From positions 1 to 38,278 of the forward strand of contig MGOU01000024.1 in assembly GCA_001795385.1 (NCBI GenBank): a DNA stretch of 38,278 bases. Direction: 5' to 3'. Shown piece by piece: positions 26,497 through 34,991 of this stretch. The first letter of the stretch is position 1. Every line of letters starts with the position of its first letter. Made by a program: the position numbers and the translations under genes. Source of the DNA: Clostridiales bacterium GWD2_32_19. GTDB lineage: Bacteria > Bacillota > Clostridia > Lachnospirales > UBA12420. The notes below the pieces were generated by a model. The model was not told where the DNA came from. It worked only from the letters and a program-made list of their open reading frames with translations, and made no database searches.

Positions 26497-28506
26497 TTAA
26501 ATCTTTATAACATCTTCTAATTCTCCCCATGAATCTTGAAATAAAAACCCCAAGTTCTCATTTATATCCTTACTCTCTTTTATGTATTCGCTATATATGA
26601 CACTCGTATTCTCCGCAATCCTTGAATATGTGTAGATTAGTAAGTTATTATTTTTTTCAAATTCTTTTATTTCCTCAGGGTTTAAATGACTAACTTTATC
26701 ATTTTTCTCCCATATAATAATTACGGGTACTTCATTCGGTTTCAATGTAGTACCTTTAACATTATTATAGTACAAAGCAGCTGATCTTCTATAATTATCA
26801 ACTTGGTCAAGAATTTTACCCTTAGTTGGAGTGTAGCTACCTGCGTTTGGTCTTTTTAATTCTATTATAACTGGGACATCACTTTCACTAGGTTTCCTAA
26901 ATAAAATATCTATCCTTTTTTCTTTCAGATCAGGATCTTTTTCATTAAATTCATTTTTTAATTTAGCTTCACATGAAGAGATATCAGTGCTACCATTCCA
27001 TGTAGGATCTATTAGCCATAAATTTTCATATAATAACTTCTGCATAACTGCTTCTAGTACATTTTCAGCTACACCTTTATTTAACTGATTGACCACGTCT
27101 AACCTATTACTTAAAATCTCTTTATATTTAGTCGCTTCAAGCAAACTTAATTTATTAAATTGCTTTACAATTTCTTCTATTCCATTTTCATTATTATCTA
27201 ATACTTTTTCAAATTCACACAATTCCTCAATGATTTGATAATTTTCAAATGCCAATATAGAATTTCTTATTATTAATTTTTCCTGTTTGTCATCATTAAA
27301 GTCAATTTTTCCAATTTGTTTGAATAATTTATCAATTACTTTTCGTGTATCTGGTTTTCTACTTTTATGATTAATCCACACACCAACTTTAGGATATTTT
27401 GTTTTTATAGAATTAACTTTCTGTTCTGTACGCATATTACCCCATTTAGTAGAAATCTCTTTTAATTCATTATCAATATAGTCAATTAAATCCTTAATTT
27501 CAGGAGAACTATCATCAATTCCTTGTCTGCTACTAGTAATCGGATCATCTAATTCTTTAAGGAAACCAGCATTTATCACTCCTGTAACGTATTTCGTAGC
27601 CAATTCTCCTCTATTAATCTTTCTAAGAATATTTTCATCTGCAACTTTATTATTAAACATAATTGTTATCACGTTAAGATTATCCCCATCTGCGTTTTTT
27701 GCCTTTCCTGCAACATCAAAAGTCCCTATCCATCCATCAATTTTTACACCATGTTCATTTATGATTCCATCACGTTTCTCAAAACTATTACAATTCTTAA
27801 AAATTTCTTTTAAATTAGCATCATCGTTTTCACCATATGTCCATAAATATTCAATATCTTCATAAAAGTCATGATCTATCAAAGATATTTCATCATTATT
27901 TATATAAATTTTAAAATCGTATGCTTCTGATTTTATGTTAAAACGTCTGCCTAGTCTTCTAACAAGTGGTGTTTTAGTTCTTTCATCAATTGCTTTATGC
28001 AAATTAGTGATTTCAATTACAAACCCACTTTCTTCATCTGTTAAATATTCGCATAGATTGGTTATATCATCGACTTCAACTTGATAGTTTCCAGTGTTGT
28101 TCACCATTTCATTATAGTTTAAAGTAAACTTTCTGATTCGTAAATCATCTTTTGATTTTGTGTATACTGTATACGTATTCCCAATGGAAAATGCTGCTAA
28201 TTTTCCAATTCCCTTTTTCCCCATTACAGGACGTGGACTAAGATCTTCTGGAATCTTTATTTCATTCACTTTCTTTTCTTGACCTATAGGAGCATAATAT
28301 GATTTTAAACTTTGATAATCCATTCCTATTCCAGTATCCTTTATAACAATTTTATCCTCAGTAAAATCTATCCTAACTTCTTTTGCATAAGCATCCCAAG
28401 AATTAGCTACAAGCTCCGCTAATGCAGCAGATAGATTATCATACAATTTTTTCCCTAAATGTGTGACAACATTCATCCTTACATCAAACTCTAATTTCTC
28501 TTCCAC
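26497..28506 (-). CDS. GHKL/MORC-like ATPase fused to a PD-(D/E)XK domain
   Basis: The 669-aa protein begins at GTG (28506), preceded by AGGAGG. Its N-terminus has all three ATP-binding motifs of the GHKL (Hsp90/MutL) family: ELVANSWDA (31-39), DTGIGM (57-62) and GKKGIGKLAAF (96-106). A long middle region follows. Near the C-terminus RIDILF with Asp533, then VIIELKRP with Glu549 and Lys551 and QVDNYRR, form an intact PD-(D/E)XK nuclease core. MORC/MutL-like ATPases linked to such nucleases and to DNA methyltransferases are described as predicted restriction factors. The start overlaps the methyltransferase gene by 23 bp, so this is most likely the cutting or sensing subunit of that system. 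Confidence 0.88.
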   Translation of the reverse strand: MEEKLEFDVRMNVVTHLGKKLYDNLSAALAELVANSWDAYAKEVRIDFTEDKIVIKDTGIGMDYQSLKSYYAPIGQEKKVNEIKIPEDLSPRPVMGKKGIGKLAAFSIGNTYTVYTKSKDDLRIRKFTLNYNEMVNNTGNYQVEVDDITNLCEYLTDEESGFVIEITNLHKAIDERTKTPLVRRLGRRFNIKSEAYDFKIYINNDEISLIDHDFYEDIEYLWTYGENDDANLKEIFKNCNSFEKRDGIINEHGVKIDGWIGTFDVAGKAKNADGDNLNVITIMFNNKVADENILRKINRGELATKYVTGVINAGFLKELDDPITSSRQGIDDSSPEIKDLIDYIDNELKEISTKWGNMRTEQKVNSIKTKYPKVGVWINHKSRKPDTRKVIDKLFKQIGKIDFNDDKQEKLIIRNSILAFENYQIIEELCEFEKVLDNNENGIEEIVKQFNKLSLLEATKYKEILSNRLDVVNQLNKGVAENVLEAVMQKLLYENLWLIDPTWNGSTDISSCEAKLKNEFNEKDPDLKEKRIDILFRKPSESDVPVIIELKRPNAGSYTPTKGKILDQVDNYRRSAALYYNNVKGTTLKPNEVPVIIIWEKNDKVSHLNPEEIKEFEKNNNLLIYTYSRIAENTSVIYSEYIKESKDINENLGFLFQDSWGELEDVIKI

Positions 28507-29545
28507 TTTTTATACCTCCTATATGTCTAATAATTTCATTACCAATTACTTCACCTAATCTTACAGGAACTGCATTTCCAATATGAGTGGATACATTTTT
28601 CATTACTATTGGTTTTTCATTATTAAAAAATATATAGTTTTCTGGAAAGGATTGCAATAATGCTCCTTCCCTTAATGACAATCCCCTGTTTTGCTCAGGA
28701 TGCCCAAATCTTCCATTTCCAAAACCATTGAATTGAGTAGTTATAGTTGGTGATACTTTATCCCACTCCATTCTGCCATAAACTGACGTATATGTGCTTC
28801 CAGTCTTTTTCTTATGACATTTAGCAATCAATTTTTTGTCCCAATCTGCCCATGTACCGCCAGGTTTCGATTGCTTTATTCTATCCATATTTTTCTTCGA
28901 TAAACTTGATGCAATATGTAGAGGATCTTTTTCGTCTCTATCTCCAGCTTCTATTGGTTTTAAATGTCCTATTATTTCTCTAACTGTTACATATGTACTC
29001 TTCTCATGCGTTATCTGTGGTAAATTTATTTTACCTAACCTTGAGGCTAAAAGTACAAGTCTTGTTCTACTTTGAGGTATTCCATAATCAGGACAATAAA
29101 TTAAGTCATAATCTACGTAATATCCATTCCCCTTCAATACATCAACAAATTCTCTAAAAACATCCTTTTTCCTGAGTTGTGGCACATTTTCCATAGAAAC
29201 TATGTCTGGCATAATCTCCATAACTAATCTTGAAAATTCATCTAGTAAAAACCATTTCTCCTTTTTTTTCTCTTCACTTGCTGTATTAGAATAGTTTGAA
29301 AATGGTTGACATGGTGCGCAACCCACTAGCACTTTATAGTCTGATCCCTCATAATAAGAAAGCATATCTTCAGATTTAATTTCTCTAACGTCTTTTGCAA
29401 GAAATTTTGCGTTATTATTTGTTTCATATGCATATTTACAAGTTTCATCTATATCAATTCCCAACGTAACATTAATACCCGATTTGATTAATCCATGAGT
29501 TAAACCACCAACACCGCTATATAAATCCACTGCTTTAATAACCAT
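28484..29545 (-). CDS. DNA (cytosine-5-)-methyltransferase
   Basis: A 353-aa m5C methyltransferase with the classical motif order: DLYSGVGGLTHGL (motif I, residues 7-19), GCAPCQPFSNY (motif IV, catalytic Cys79), MENVPQL (motif VI, Glu119-Asn-Val), QSRTRLVLLAS (motif VIII), a rather short target-recognition region around 215-270, and GNAVPVRLGEVIGNEI (motif X). It transfers a methyl group from AdoMet to C5 of cytosine at a site that cannot be read from the sequence. It protects host DNA from the downstream ATPase/nuclease. Length is typical for short single-domain enzymes. Confidence 0.95.
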   Translation of the reverse strand: MVIKAVDLYSGVGGLTHGLIKSGINVTLGIDIDETCKYAYETNNNAKFLAKDVREIKSEDMLSYYEGSDYKVLVGCAPCQPFSNYSNTASEEKKKEKWFLLDEFSRLVMEIMPDIVSMENVPQLRKKDVFREFVDVLKGNGYYVDYDLIYCPDYGIPQSRTRLVLLASRLGKINLPQITHEKSTYVTVREIIGHLKPIEAGDRDEKDPLHIASSLSKKNMDRIKQSKPGGTWADWDKKLIAKCHKKKTGSTYTSVYGRMEWDKVSPTITTQFNGFGNGRFGHPEQNRGLSLREGALLQSFPENYIFFNNEKPIVMKNVSTHIGNAVPVRLGEVIGNEIIRHIGGIKSGREIRV

Positions 29546-29589
29546 ATTAACACCTTCTTTAAAATACTTTTTTGTCAGAAAACTCTTAA

Positions 29590-29641
29590 ATTATTGTACT
29601 AAGTTTCTTATTATTGTACAGTATTTTCTTTATTATTTCAA
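29590..29641 (-). promoter_or_regulatory. methyltransferase promoter with a 10-bp direct repeat
   Basis: Minus strand: TTGAAA (29636-29641), 17 bp, TACAAT (29613-29618). The -10 box is inside the decamer GTACAATAAT, which occurs twice exactly 20 bp apart (29610-29619 and 29590-29599), about two helical turns, on one face of the DNA and spanning the expected transcription start. That is a plausible operator for a repressor or for self-control by the methyltransferase. Confidence 0.55.
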
Positions 29642-29788
29642 GTTCTTTTTATATAATTGTAACTTTATTTTTTATCATATAATTCAATTGCACATCAAGC
29701 ATTAATGAAAAATTTAAAATCAACATGTACACCGTTTGTCTTAATTATATCATATTACCAATTTTTCGTATATCGTTTTACCAAAATT

Positions 29789-29811
29789 AAAAAAAGACTT
29801 CTTTCGAAGCC
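29789..29811 (-). terminator. small intrinsic terminator, minus strand
   Basis: GGCTTC, GAAA loop, GAAGTC with one G-U pair, followed by seven U on the minus strand. No intact minus-strand gene lies directly upstream, so it may be left over from a lost gene. The remaining bases of 29642-29788 are very AT-rich with nothing recognisable. Confidence 0.5.
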
Positions 29812-29827
29812 CTTTCTAGACAAGTAA

Positions 29828-30247
29828 TTATCCCTGAGTGCCATATGGTACTCTGCCTGGGGTAAGTATGGAATACATGGCACGAGGGATTTCCAAAATC
29901 AAATCGGCTCAAATACTTCTCACGGCTGTATACGGATGTACAACAAAGATGTCGCTGCTTTGTACAAGATTATTCCACACGGCACAAGGGTAACTATAAC
30001 GCAAGGCCTCTACGGACCATTCGGTAGCTACTACCGTATGATCAAGTCGGGTACGCGTGGTGCTGATGTATATGCTATGCAGAAGAAGCTAAAAGAATTA
30101 GGCTTCTATAATGGATATGTGAGTGGAATTTATGGAAGAGATACTGATTATGCAATTAATAAATTTCAGAAAAAGAATAAGATGCGAGTACATAACTCTA
30201 TTGGTGTGGCAGAATTTAAAAAACTAGGGTTCATTCAATTTGAATGA
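29828..30247 (+). pseudogene. 5'-truncated YkuD L,D-transpeptidase with peptidoglycan-binding domain
   Basis: The frame is open from just after a stop at 29825-29827 to 30247. It begins inside a YkuD domain ([15 protein letters not shown]), contains the catalytic motif SHGCIRM with the active Cys and the preceding His, and continues to GTRVTI. A peptidoglycan-binding-1 repeat follows ([20 protein letters not shown], then [12 protein letters not shown]). In an intact protein this would cross-link peptidoglycan outside the membrane. The signal peptide and the first part of the catalytic domain are missing, and the first internal ATG lies after the catalytic Cys, so no active enzyme can be made. 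Confidence 0.85.
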
Positions 30248-30262
30248 TTACCCTAGTTTTCT
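30221..30262 (+). terminator. terminator of the L,D-transpeptidase remnant
   Basis: Ten-bp stem AAACTAGGGT/ACCCTAGTTT (30221-30230 with 30250-30259), whose loop holds a second small inverted repeat (ATTCAA/TTGAAT), then TTCTTAGTTT. The stop codon of the remnant lies in the loop. Between 30263 and 30397 I see no feature. Confidence 0.65.
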
Positions 30263-30397
30263 TAGTTTGTGCATAAGTTAATAAGTCAATGCCTGACCCC
30301 ATTTGTTTCTATTTTATGTGTTACTTTTGCAGTAGTGCGTTTACCCTTTAATTCTAACATACCTTCACATCCTTTCATAAAACTCTATTCTACAACT

Positions 30398-31405
30398 TTA
30401 CCTAATTTTCAAAAACTTTTCATATGTCTCCATCATAAGTTGCTCAGTTTTTACATGATCAGGCTCATTCGGCAAAGTAGTATTTCTAGCTGCTTCCTCA
30501 AATCGCAACTCATAGTCATCGACAAGTTTAAAAATTTCAGGATAAGTATAACGTCCATTACGATTATCTAGTAAAAAATTCTTTTCTTCTTTGCGATAGG
30601 TGTTGATGCCTTTACCTTCTAAAATATCTATTCCTGTTAAAAGTAACCTTATCAAATGCATAGCGTGCTTATTTAAGTGAAAATCATCTTTTTTGCGATT
30701 ACGATGGTTCAGTTTCTCATAATCTTTAACAACATTACTCATTTCAGAATGTATATTTTTAAAATCTCGGAGTAGATAATGCACTAGATTAATATCCATA
30801 AATATTTCTTTTTCAAACCCATCTTTAGCAGAATCATCAATATAAAGTTTTATCTCATTATCATCAAAAGCCGAATACATTCTTGAAAAGTGGTCTAATT
30901 GTCTAGTTAGTGCATTCAAAATATGTGTTTCCTTTTCTATTTGTGGATATGAGTCTCTTGCAAGTGCATTTTGCAGTCTTCGAAGCTGTGCAGTTGCATA
31001 GTTCCCAAAACTTTGTACTACTCTCTTTGATAAAAACAAATGCTTATTATCTAATAATGTTTGACCTAAGTCAAATAGAATAACAATATTTTCTTCGTGA
31101 GCTCCCAATATCTCTAGACAGTTTGGATTTGCGTTTAGGCAAAGCTGTAAAAACTTCTTTATTCCGTAGATAACCGTATCCGTTTTCAGTTCCTCAAACT
31201 GCTCAAATTGTTTAAACCCTAGTAAAGACTCCTTTGGTTCAATACATACTCCTCTAAAATCTATATCACTAGTGCCTATATTCGTTCCATATCCATAAGA
31301 ACCACTAGCTACCATCAATATTACATTATCTTTCAATGGTAGCTGATGTAGAAAATCATACTCTTTTGAAAATACCTTCTCTTTAAAATTAATTTTATCT
31401 TGCAT
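30398..31405 (-). CDS. RlaP-like nucleotidyltransferase (second of two)
   Basis: The 335-aa protein starts at ATG 31405 after AGGTGAG; a TTG at 31426 is the only alternative. It has the polymerase-beta-type nucleotidyltransferase signature GSYGYG (35-40) followed by SDIDF (46-50) with the two metal-binding Asp, then helical regions (NALTRQLDHFSRM, HLNKHAMHLIRLLLTG). This is the pattern of the RlaP/YcgL family (PF10127), predicted to add nucleotides to RNA ends or another target. It directly follows a paralogue with which it is only about 15% alike by eye outside the motif. Confidence 0.85.
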   Translation of the reverse strand: MQDKINFKEKVFSKEYDFLHQLPLKDNVILMVASGSYGYGTNIGTSDIDFRGVCIEPKESLLGFKQFEQFEELKTDTVIYGIKKFLQLCLNANPNCLEILGAHEENIVILFDLGQTLLDNKHLFLSKRVVQSFGNYATAQLRRLQNALARDSYPQIEKETHILNALTRQLDHFSRMYSAFDDNEIKLYIDDSAKDGFEKEIFMDINLVHYLLRDFKNIHSEMSNVVKDYEKLNHRNRKKDDFHLNKHAMHLIRLLLTGIDILEGKGINTYRKEEKNFLLDNRNGRYTYPEIFKLVDDYELRFEEAARNTTLPNEPDHVKTEQLMMETYEKFLKIR

Positions 31406-31413
31406 AATCTCAC

Positions 31414-32187
31414 CTATTCTTTCCAAACATCATTCAGCGTCTCTTGAAAAAGTCTATCCAATAAACCAGTATTACTCGATTTATTAAACTTAACATTTTT
31501 TATGTACTCTGCGTAGTAGTTTATCTTACTTGCAAAATATTCCATCATATTTGGATATACAGGCTCAAGGTCAGACTCTACAGATGCAGCTTTCTTAACT
31601 AATAGATCACTTATACTTTTACTTAGCTCTGGCGTTAGTTCTATTTCATTCAATATTTTATTAAATTCCATTGGTGGCATTGTTCCGAACTCTTCTACCC
31701 ACTTACACGCGAGTATAGGTCGTAGTATGTAAAAGTACTTTTTTATCTTGACCGAGTCAGCACCTTGTATCTCTTCGTACTTGTTTTTTGCAATGTGCAA
31801 ATAGTGATAGATGGTGCTTATCGGGTTAAAAACTCCACTTGCGAAATTTCTTAACTTTTCTATGAAAATATCATCCTCGATATATACAATCGGAGATGTA
31901 ATCCACTCTAAAAGAGGTGGATTAGATTTACGAAATAATCGTAAAGATTTTCTTATATCCCACCCACTCACATCAAATACTTCATCAACAGGTTCATTGA
32001 TAAAATCCTCTTTCTCCTCTATCCCTAAGTACCAATCAGGCTTATGGATATATATAAACCGTGCGTCATAATCACTATCCACTGATTCAAATCCCCAGCC
32101 CCTGCTTCCTGATTCGACCGCATACAATACCTTTATATCATGTAGTTTCTCTAGTTCATGTAGTTTTTGTACTATTTCTTTATGCAT
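31414..32187 (-). CDS. RlaP/YcgL-like nucleotidyltransferase (first of two)
   Basis: Start at ATG 32187, eight bases after GGAGG. The 257-aa product contains AVESGSRGWGFES and DSDYD (37-41), the catalytic glycine-serine and Asp-x-Asp of nucleotidyltransferases, then FIYIHKPDWYLGI, a pattern very close to Bacillus YcgL. The protein family is described as RNA-ligase-associated polymerase (RlaP) and can accompany RNA repair, but no RNA ligase is seen here. The end lies eight bases before the second copy. Confidence 0.85.
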   Translation of the reverse strand: MHKEIVQKLHELEKLHDIKVLYAVESGSRGWGFESVDSDYDARFIYIHKPDWYLGIEEKEDFINEPVDEVFDVSGWDIRKSLRLFRKSNPPLLEWITSPIVYIEDDIFIEKLRNFASGVFNPISTIYHYLHIAKNKYEEIQGADSVKIKKYFYILRPILACKWVEEFGTMPPMEFNKILNEIELTPELSKSISDLLVKKAASVESDLEPVYPNMMEYFASKINYYAEYIKNVKFNKSSNTGLLDRLFQETLNDVWKE

Positions 32188-32237
32188 AATTTTATCCTCC
32201 ATTTCCTCTTTTTTGATATACCCTCTTTATTCGCCAA

Positions 32238-32552
32238 CTAAAACAATCTAAGCTCACCCTCTATCTTCACACCATAAAAATATGGTACATTATCTGGTAG
32301 TATTTCCTCTATTCTAATTCTTGCTTCGGCATCTTTAAATGCAATTTAAAATGCTTCAAAAGTCAACTCGCTCATTTTAATCCTTGTAATTTTTTTATTA
32401 TTGTTTATATTTTTACCTATACTCTCTAACATATGTGCATCCGAACTCATAATTTTGGGCATATTAGTACTGGTCTGTTCTCCAAGTTCGTTGTTTCGAT
32501 TAATGAAAAAGTTTTTTCTTTCCACTACATTATCGTTTAGCGAATCTAACAA
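32238..32552 (-). pseudogene. fragment of a TrlF-like PHP/ATPase protein
   Basis: The frame reads NNELGEQTSTNMPKIMSSDAH, then ITRIKMSELTFEAF, a TAA stop at 32346-32348, and in the same frame AFKDAEARIRI. PHP-domain proteins of the TrlF family carry the SSDAH plus IKM.LTFEAL...DPEARI pattern just before their ATPase part. Only about 100 codons remain, with an internal stop and no N- or C-terminal domain, so it is a decayed fragment. It ends 50 bp before the nucleotidyltransferase pair and reads in the same direction. Confidence 0.7.
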
Positions 32553-32606
32553 ACTATCTCATTTGTTTTGCATACCATCATACTCTCGATGTCCTCACAT
32601 CGTATG

Positions 32607-32666
32607 TATTAACCCTTACTTAATAAAAGAGCCCTCAATGGCTCTTTTATTAAGTAAGGGTTAATA
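32607..32666. terminator. 27-bp perfect inverted repeat, strong bidirectional terminator or mobile-element relic
   Basis: Arms at 32607-32633 and 32640-32666 are exact complements, with a six-base loop CTCAAT. The inner AAAAGAGCC/GGCTCTTTT part resembles an intrinsic terminator for the PotD-like operon, which stops at 32709. The extra outer 18 bp are more than a terminator needs. Confidence 0.6.
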
Positions 32667-32708
32667 TCTGACCTTATTCTATTCTACTATTCTATTTTAC
32701 TTTCTCTC

Positions 32709-33791
32709 TTAACGAATTATTGTCCATAAATCATTATATTTTGGAGTAGCACTTGCGTCATATAAGAACGCCTCGCAACGATCAAGTTCCTCTTTTGTTG
32801 GGAACATAATCTTATTATTATTAAATTCTGCCCAAGCACCTGAAATTGGGGAAGTATAACCTGTGTTTGTCATATTTCTAACGGCTATATTTGGACGACA
32901 CATAAAGTTAATAAAATTGTGTGCAGCCTCTAGATGTTTTGTATTTTTCATAATGACAAAGCCATCTACCCATTTATTTGAACCTTCTTTTGGTATAACA
33001 TATTTCAAATTAGGATTTTGGTCTATTGCTGTTTTTGCCTCGCCTGAATACATAAGGGCAATAGCTCCTTCATCAGCTATCATTTTATCACGGATTTCCT
33101 CTTCCCCATAGCCTTGAATTATCTGACGTTGTGCAATTAACTTTGATTGCACTTGTGATAGTTCATCGGCATTATTTGAATTTACACTAAATCCAAGCAT
33201 TTTAAGTGTTGCCCCTAAAACATCACGCTGTGAGTCCCACATTAAAATTTTGCCATTGTATTTTGAATCAAATAATGATGTCCAACTATCGATAGGAGAG
33301 GAAACCATTTTTTTATTATACAAAATTCCCAAAGTCCCAACCATATAAGGAACGACATATTCATTATTAGGGTCATATTGCGGTTTAAGATATTCTGATG
33401 ACACATTCGCAATATTTGGAATTTTAGTTGATTCGAGTCTTGCTAATCTACCCTCTTTTATAAGGCGGTCAATTGTATAATCAGATGGCACTAAAACATC
33501 ATAAGCATTAGGATCGCTAACGACTTCGCTATACATATCTTCGTTTGACTCAAATTCCGCATACTCAACCTTAACTTTAAATTCTTTTTCAAAATCTGCT
33601 ATTGTGGTTTCGTCAATATACTCGGCGGCATTATATACTTTCAATGTTTCCTTGTATGTTTCTCTTTCTTTGTTGTTAGACATTGGTGAGTTATTGTTTT
33701 GAGTAACATTAGAAGTACTACAACCAATAAGTCCAATGCAAATTGATAAAGCTATCGTAAGTGAAATGATAATATTTGTAAGTTTCTTCAC
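32709..33791 (-). CDS. PotD-like spermidine/putrescine-binding lipoprotein
   Basis: The 360-aa product starts with a lipoprotein signal peptide (basic MKK, hydrophobic stretch, lipobox LIGC with Cys24), so it should be anchored outside the membrane. A periplasmic-binding fold follows, with the PotD pattern: EYIDETTIADFEKEFKVKV, YDVLVPSDYTIDRLIKEG, LGILYNKK, GALMYSGEA-like IALMYSGEAKTAI, and FINFMCRPNIA. PotD captures polyamines for an ABC importer. No permease or ATPase gene accompanies it here; instead it closes an operon with telA, the VWA/solute-binding gene and xpaC. Confidence 0.85.
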   Translation of the reverse strand: MKKLTNIIISLTIALSICIGLIGCSTSNVTQNNNSPMSNNKERETYKETLKVYNAAEYIDETTIADFEKEFKVKVEYAEFESNEDMYSEVVSDPNAYDVLVPSDYTIDRLIKEGRLARLESTKIPNIANVSSEYLKPQYDPNNEYVVPYMVGTLGILYNKKMVSSPIDSWTSLFDSKYNGKILMWDSQRDVLGATLKMLGFSVNSNNADELSQVQSKLIAQRQIIQGYGEEEIRDKMIADEGAIALMYSGEAKTAIDQNPNLKYVIPKEGSNKWVDGFVIMKNTKHLEAAHNFINFMCRPNIAVRNMTNTGYTSPISGAWAEFNNNKIMFPTKEELDRCEAFLYDASATPKYNDLWTIIR

Positions 33792-33805
33792 ACATGTTCC
33801 TCCCT

Positions 33806-34930
33806 TTATTCCTTGGCTCTTACTAAACGTGCAATTTCTTTTTCGCCTACTACTGCAAGCTCTTTGAATTGTTCTACTGTTTCTTGCATTCTAGGCAATG
33901 CTTGTTGTTTGAATGTAGAAATATCTTCTAACGCAGCAATGGCATCTTTAAATGATTGTTTTAATACTTCAGGCGATATTGTGCTTTCAGTAGCTTGTTT
34001 TTGAATTGCTGCACCTTGTTCTTTTAGCATTTTGCCAGTTGATGAAATTAAATTACTTGTTGTTTCGTTAAGCAACTCAATTTTACGCAATACAATTTTT
34101 TGATTATAAAGTGCACTTGCAACCATAACTGCCGTACGAAGAGCAGTAACAGTAACAATTTTTGCTCTATCCACACCACGAATAAGCTCTTTGTTGTTGC
34201 GTTTAATAACTTCCATGGCCACAATGCCTTGATGATTTACAACCATCATTTGTTGCATATCCATAATTCTTTGGCGCAAAGGGAATAGAATTTCTTCTGT
34301 TACAAATCGAATTTTCTCTTCATCTTCACCACGTGACTTTGCTTGTTCTATTTGTGTGGCAATTTGTTCGTCCATAGCCAATCCAAGTGCAATTTCCATA
34401 TTCAATTTTTTAGTTAACTCACGGAGCGACTCTTCTTCTAAATCAAGAGTAGTATTGTCGTTTTTCAATGTATCTTTGCCTTTGTCAAGAGAGGTTATAA
34501 TATCTTTAATAACATCGTCTGCTCTTTCGTATTTCTCAAAATAACGGCGAATTGGATTGAAAATCTTGGCAAGAAATCCCTCTTTAGTAAAATCTAATAG
34601 AGAAGGGTCTAAGTCCTTAATCTCTCTATGTAAGTCCGCAAGGCTGTTGGAAACAACACTTCCGTCCTCGCCACCTTTTGAAAGGTTGCCAACTGTTGTT
34701 TGCAATAAAGTGTTTTTACGAGCAGAATTTTGTAATGTCTCCATAGCGAATTCATCAATGTTTTTAAGCAGTTTTCTCTTTTCGTCCATAGCAGATAAAT
34801 CTAAAGCCATTATTTCATCGGCGTTTGTTGCTGCTTGTTTTTGGATTTCAGCAACTTCTGCGTCAATTGGTTTTACTTCGTTCTCAATCTCTTTTTTTAA
34901 ATCTTCTGTACTTACGATTTCCATTTTCAT
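33806..34930 (-). CDS. telA: TelA-family (toxic anion resistance) protein
   Basis: ATG at 34930 is chosen because AGGAGG is nine bases before it; the upstream in-frame extension lacks a site. The 374-aa product is nearly all helical, with the family pattern EIEKQAATNADEIMALD-like start, LDPSLLDFTKEGFLAKIFNPIRR, NMEIALGLAMDEQI, and TVTALRTAVMVASALYNQK. TelA proteins (PF05816) are linked to tellurite and cell-envelope stress resistance; the mechanism is unknown. It usually pairs with XpaC, as it does here (B. subtilis xpaC-yaaN). Confidence 0.88.
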   Translation of the reverse strand: MKMEIVSTEDLKKEIENEVKPIDAEVAEIQKQAATNADEIMALDLSAMDEKRKLLKNIDEFAMETLQNSARKNTLLQTTVGNLSKGGEDGSVVSNSLADLHREIKDLDPSLLDFTKEGFLAKIFNPIRRYFEKYERADDVIKDIITSLDKGKDTLKNDNTTLDLEEESLRELTKKLNMEIALGLAMDEQIATQIEQAKSRGEDEEKIRFVTEEILFPLRQRIMDMQQMMVVNHQGIVAMEVIKRNNKELIRGVDRAKIVTVTALRTAVMVASALYNQKIVLRKIELLNETTSNLISSTGKMLKEQGAAIQKQATESTISPEVLKQSFKDAIAALEDISTFKQQALPRMQETVEQFKELAVVGEKEIARLVRAKE

Positions 34931-34991
34931 GACTGATAGCCTCCTGGTTTGTAATTTTTGTGTGTACAATATGGATGTAGCGTCACACTTC

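Noticed and set aside
32709-33791. Polyamine uptake operon
   Set aside because: Only the binding protein is present; the neighbours are telA and the VWA fusion, so transport cannot be claimed.
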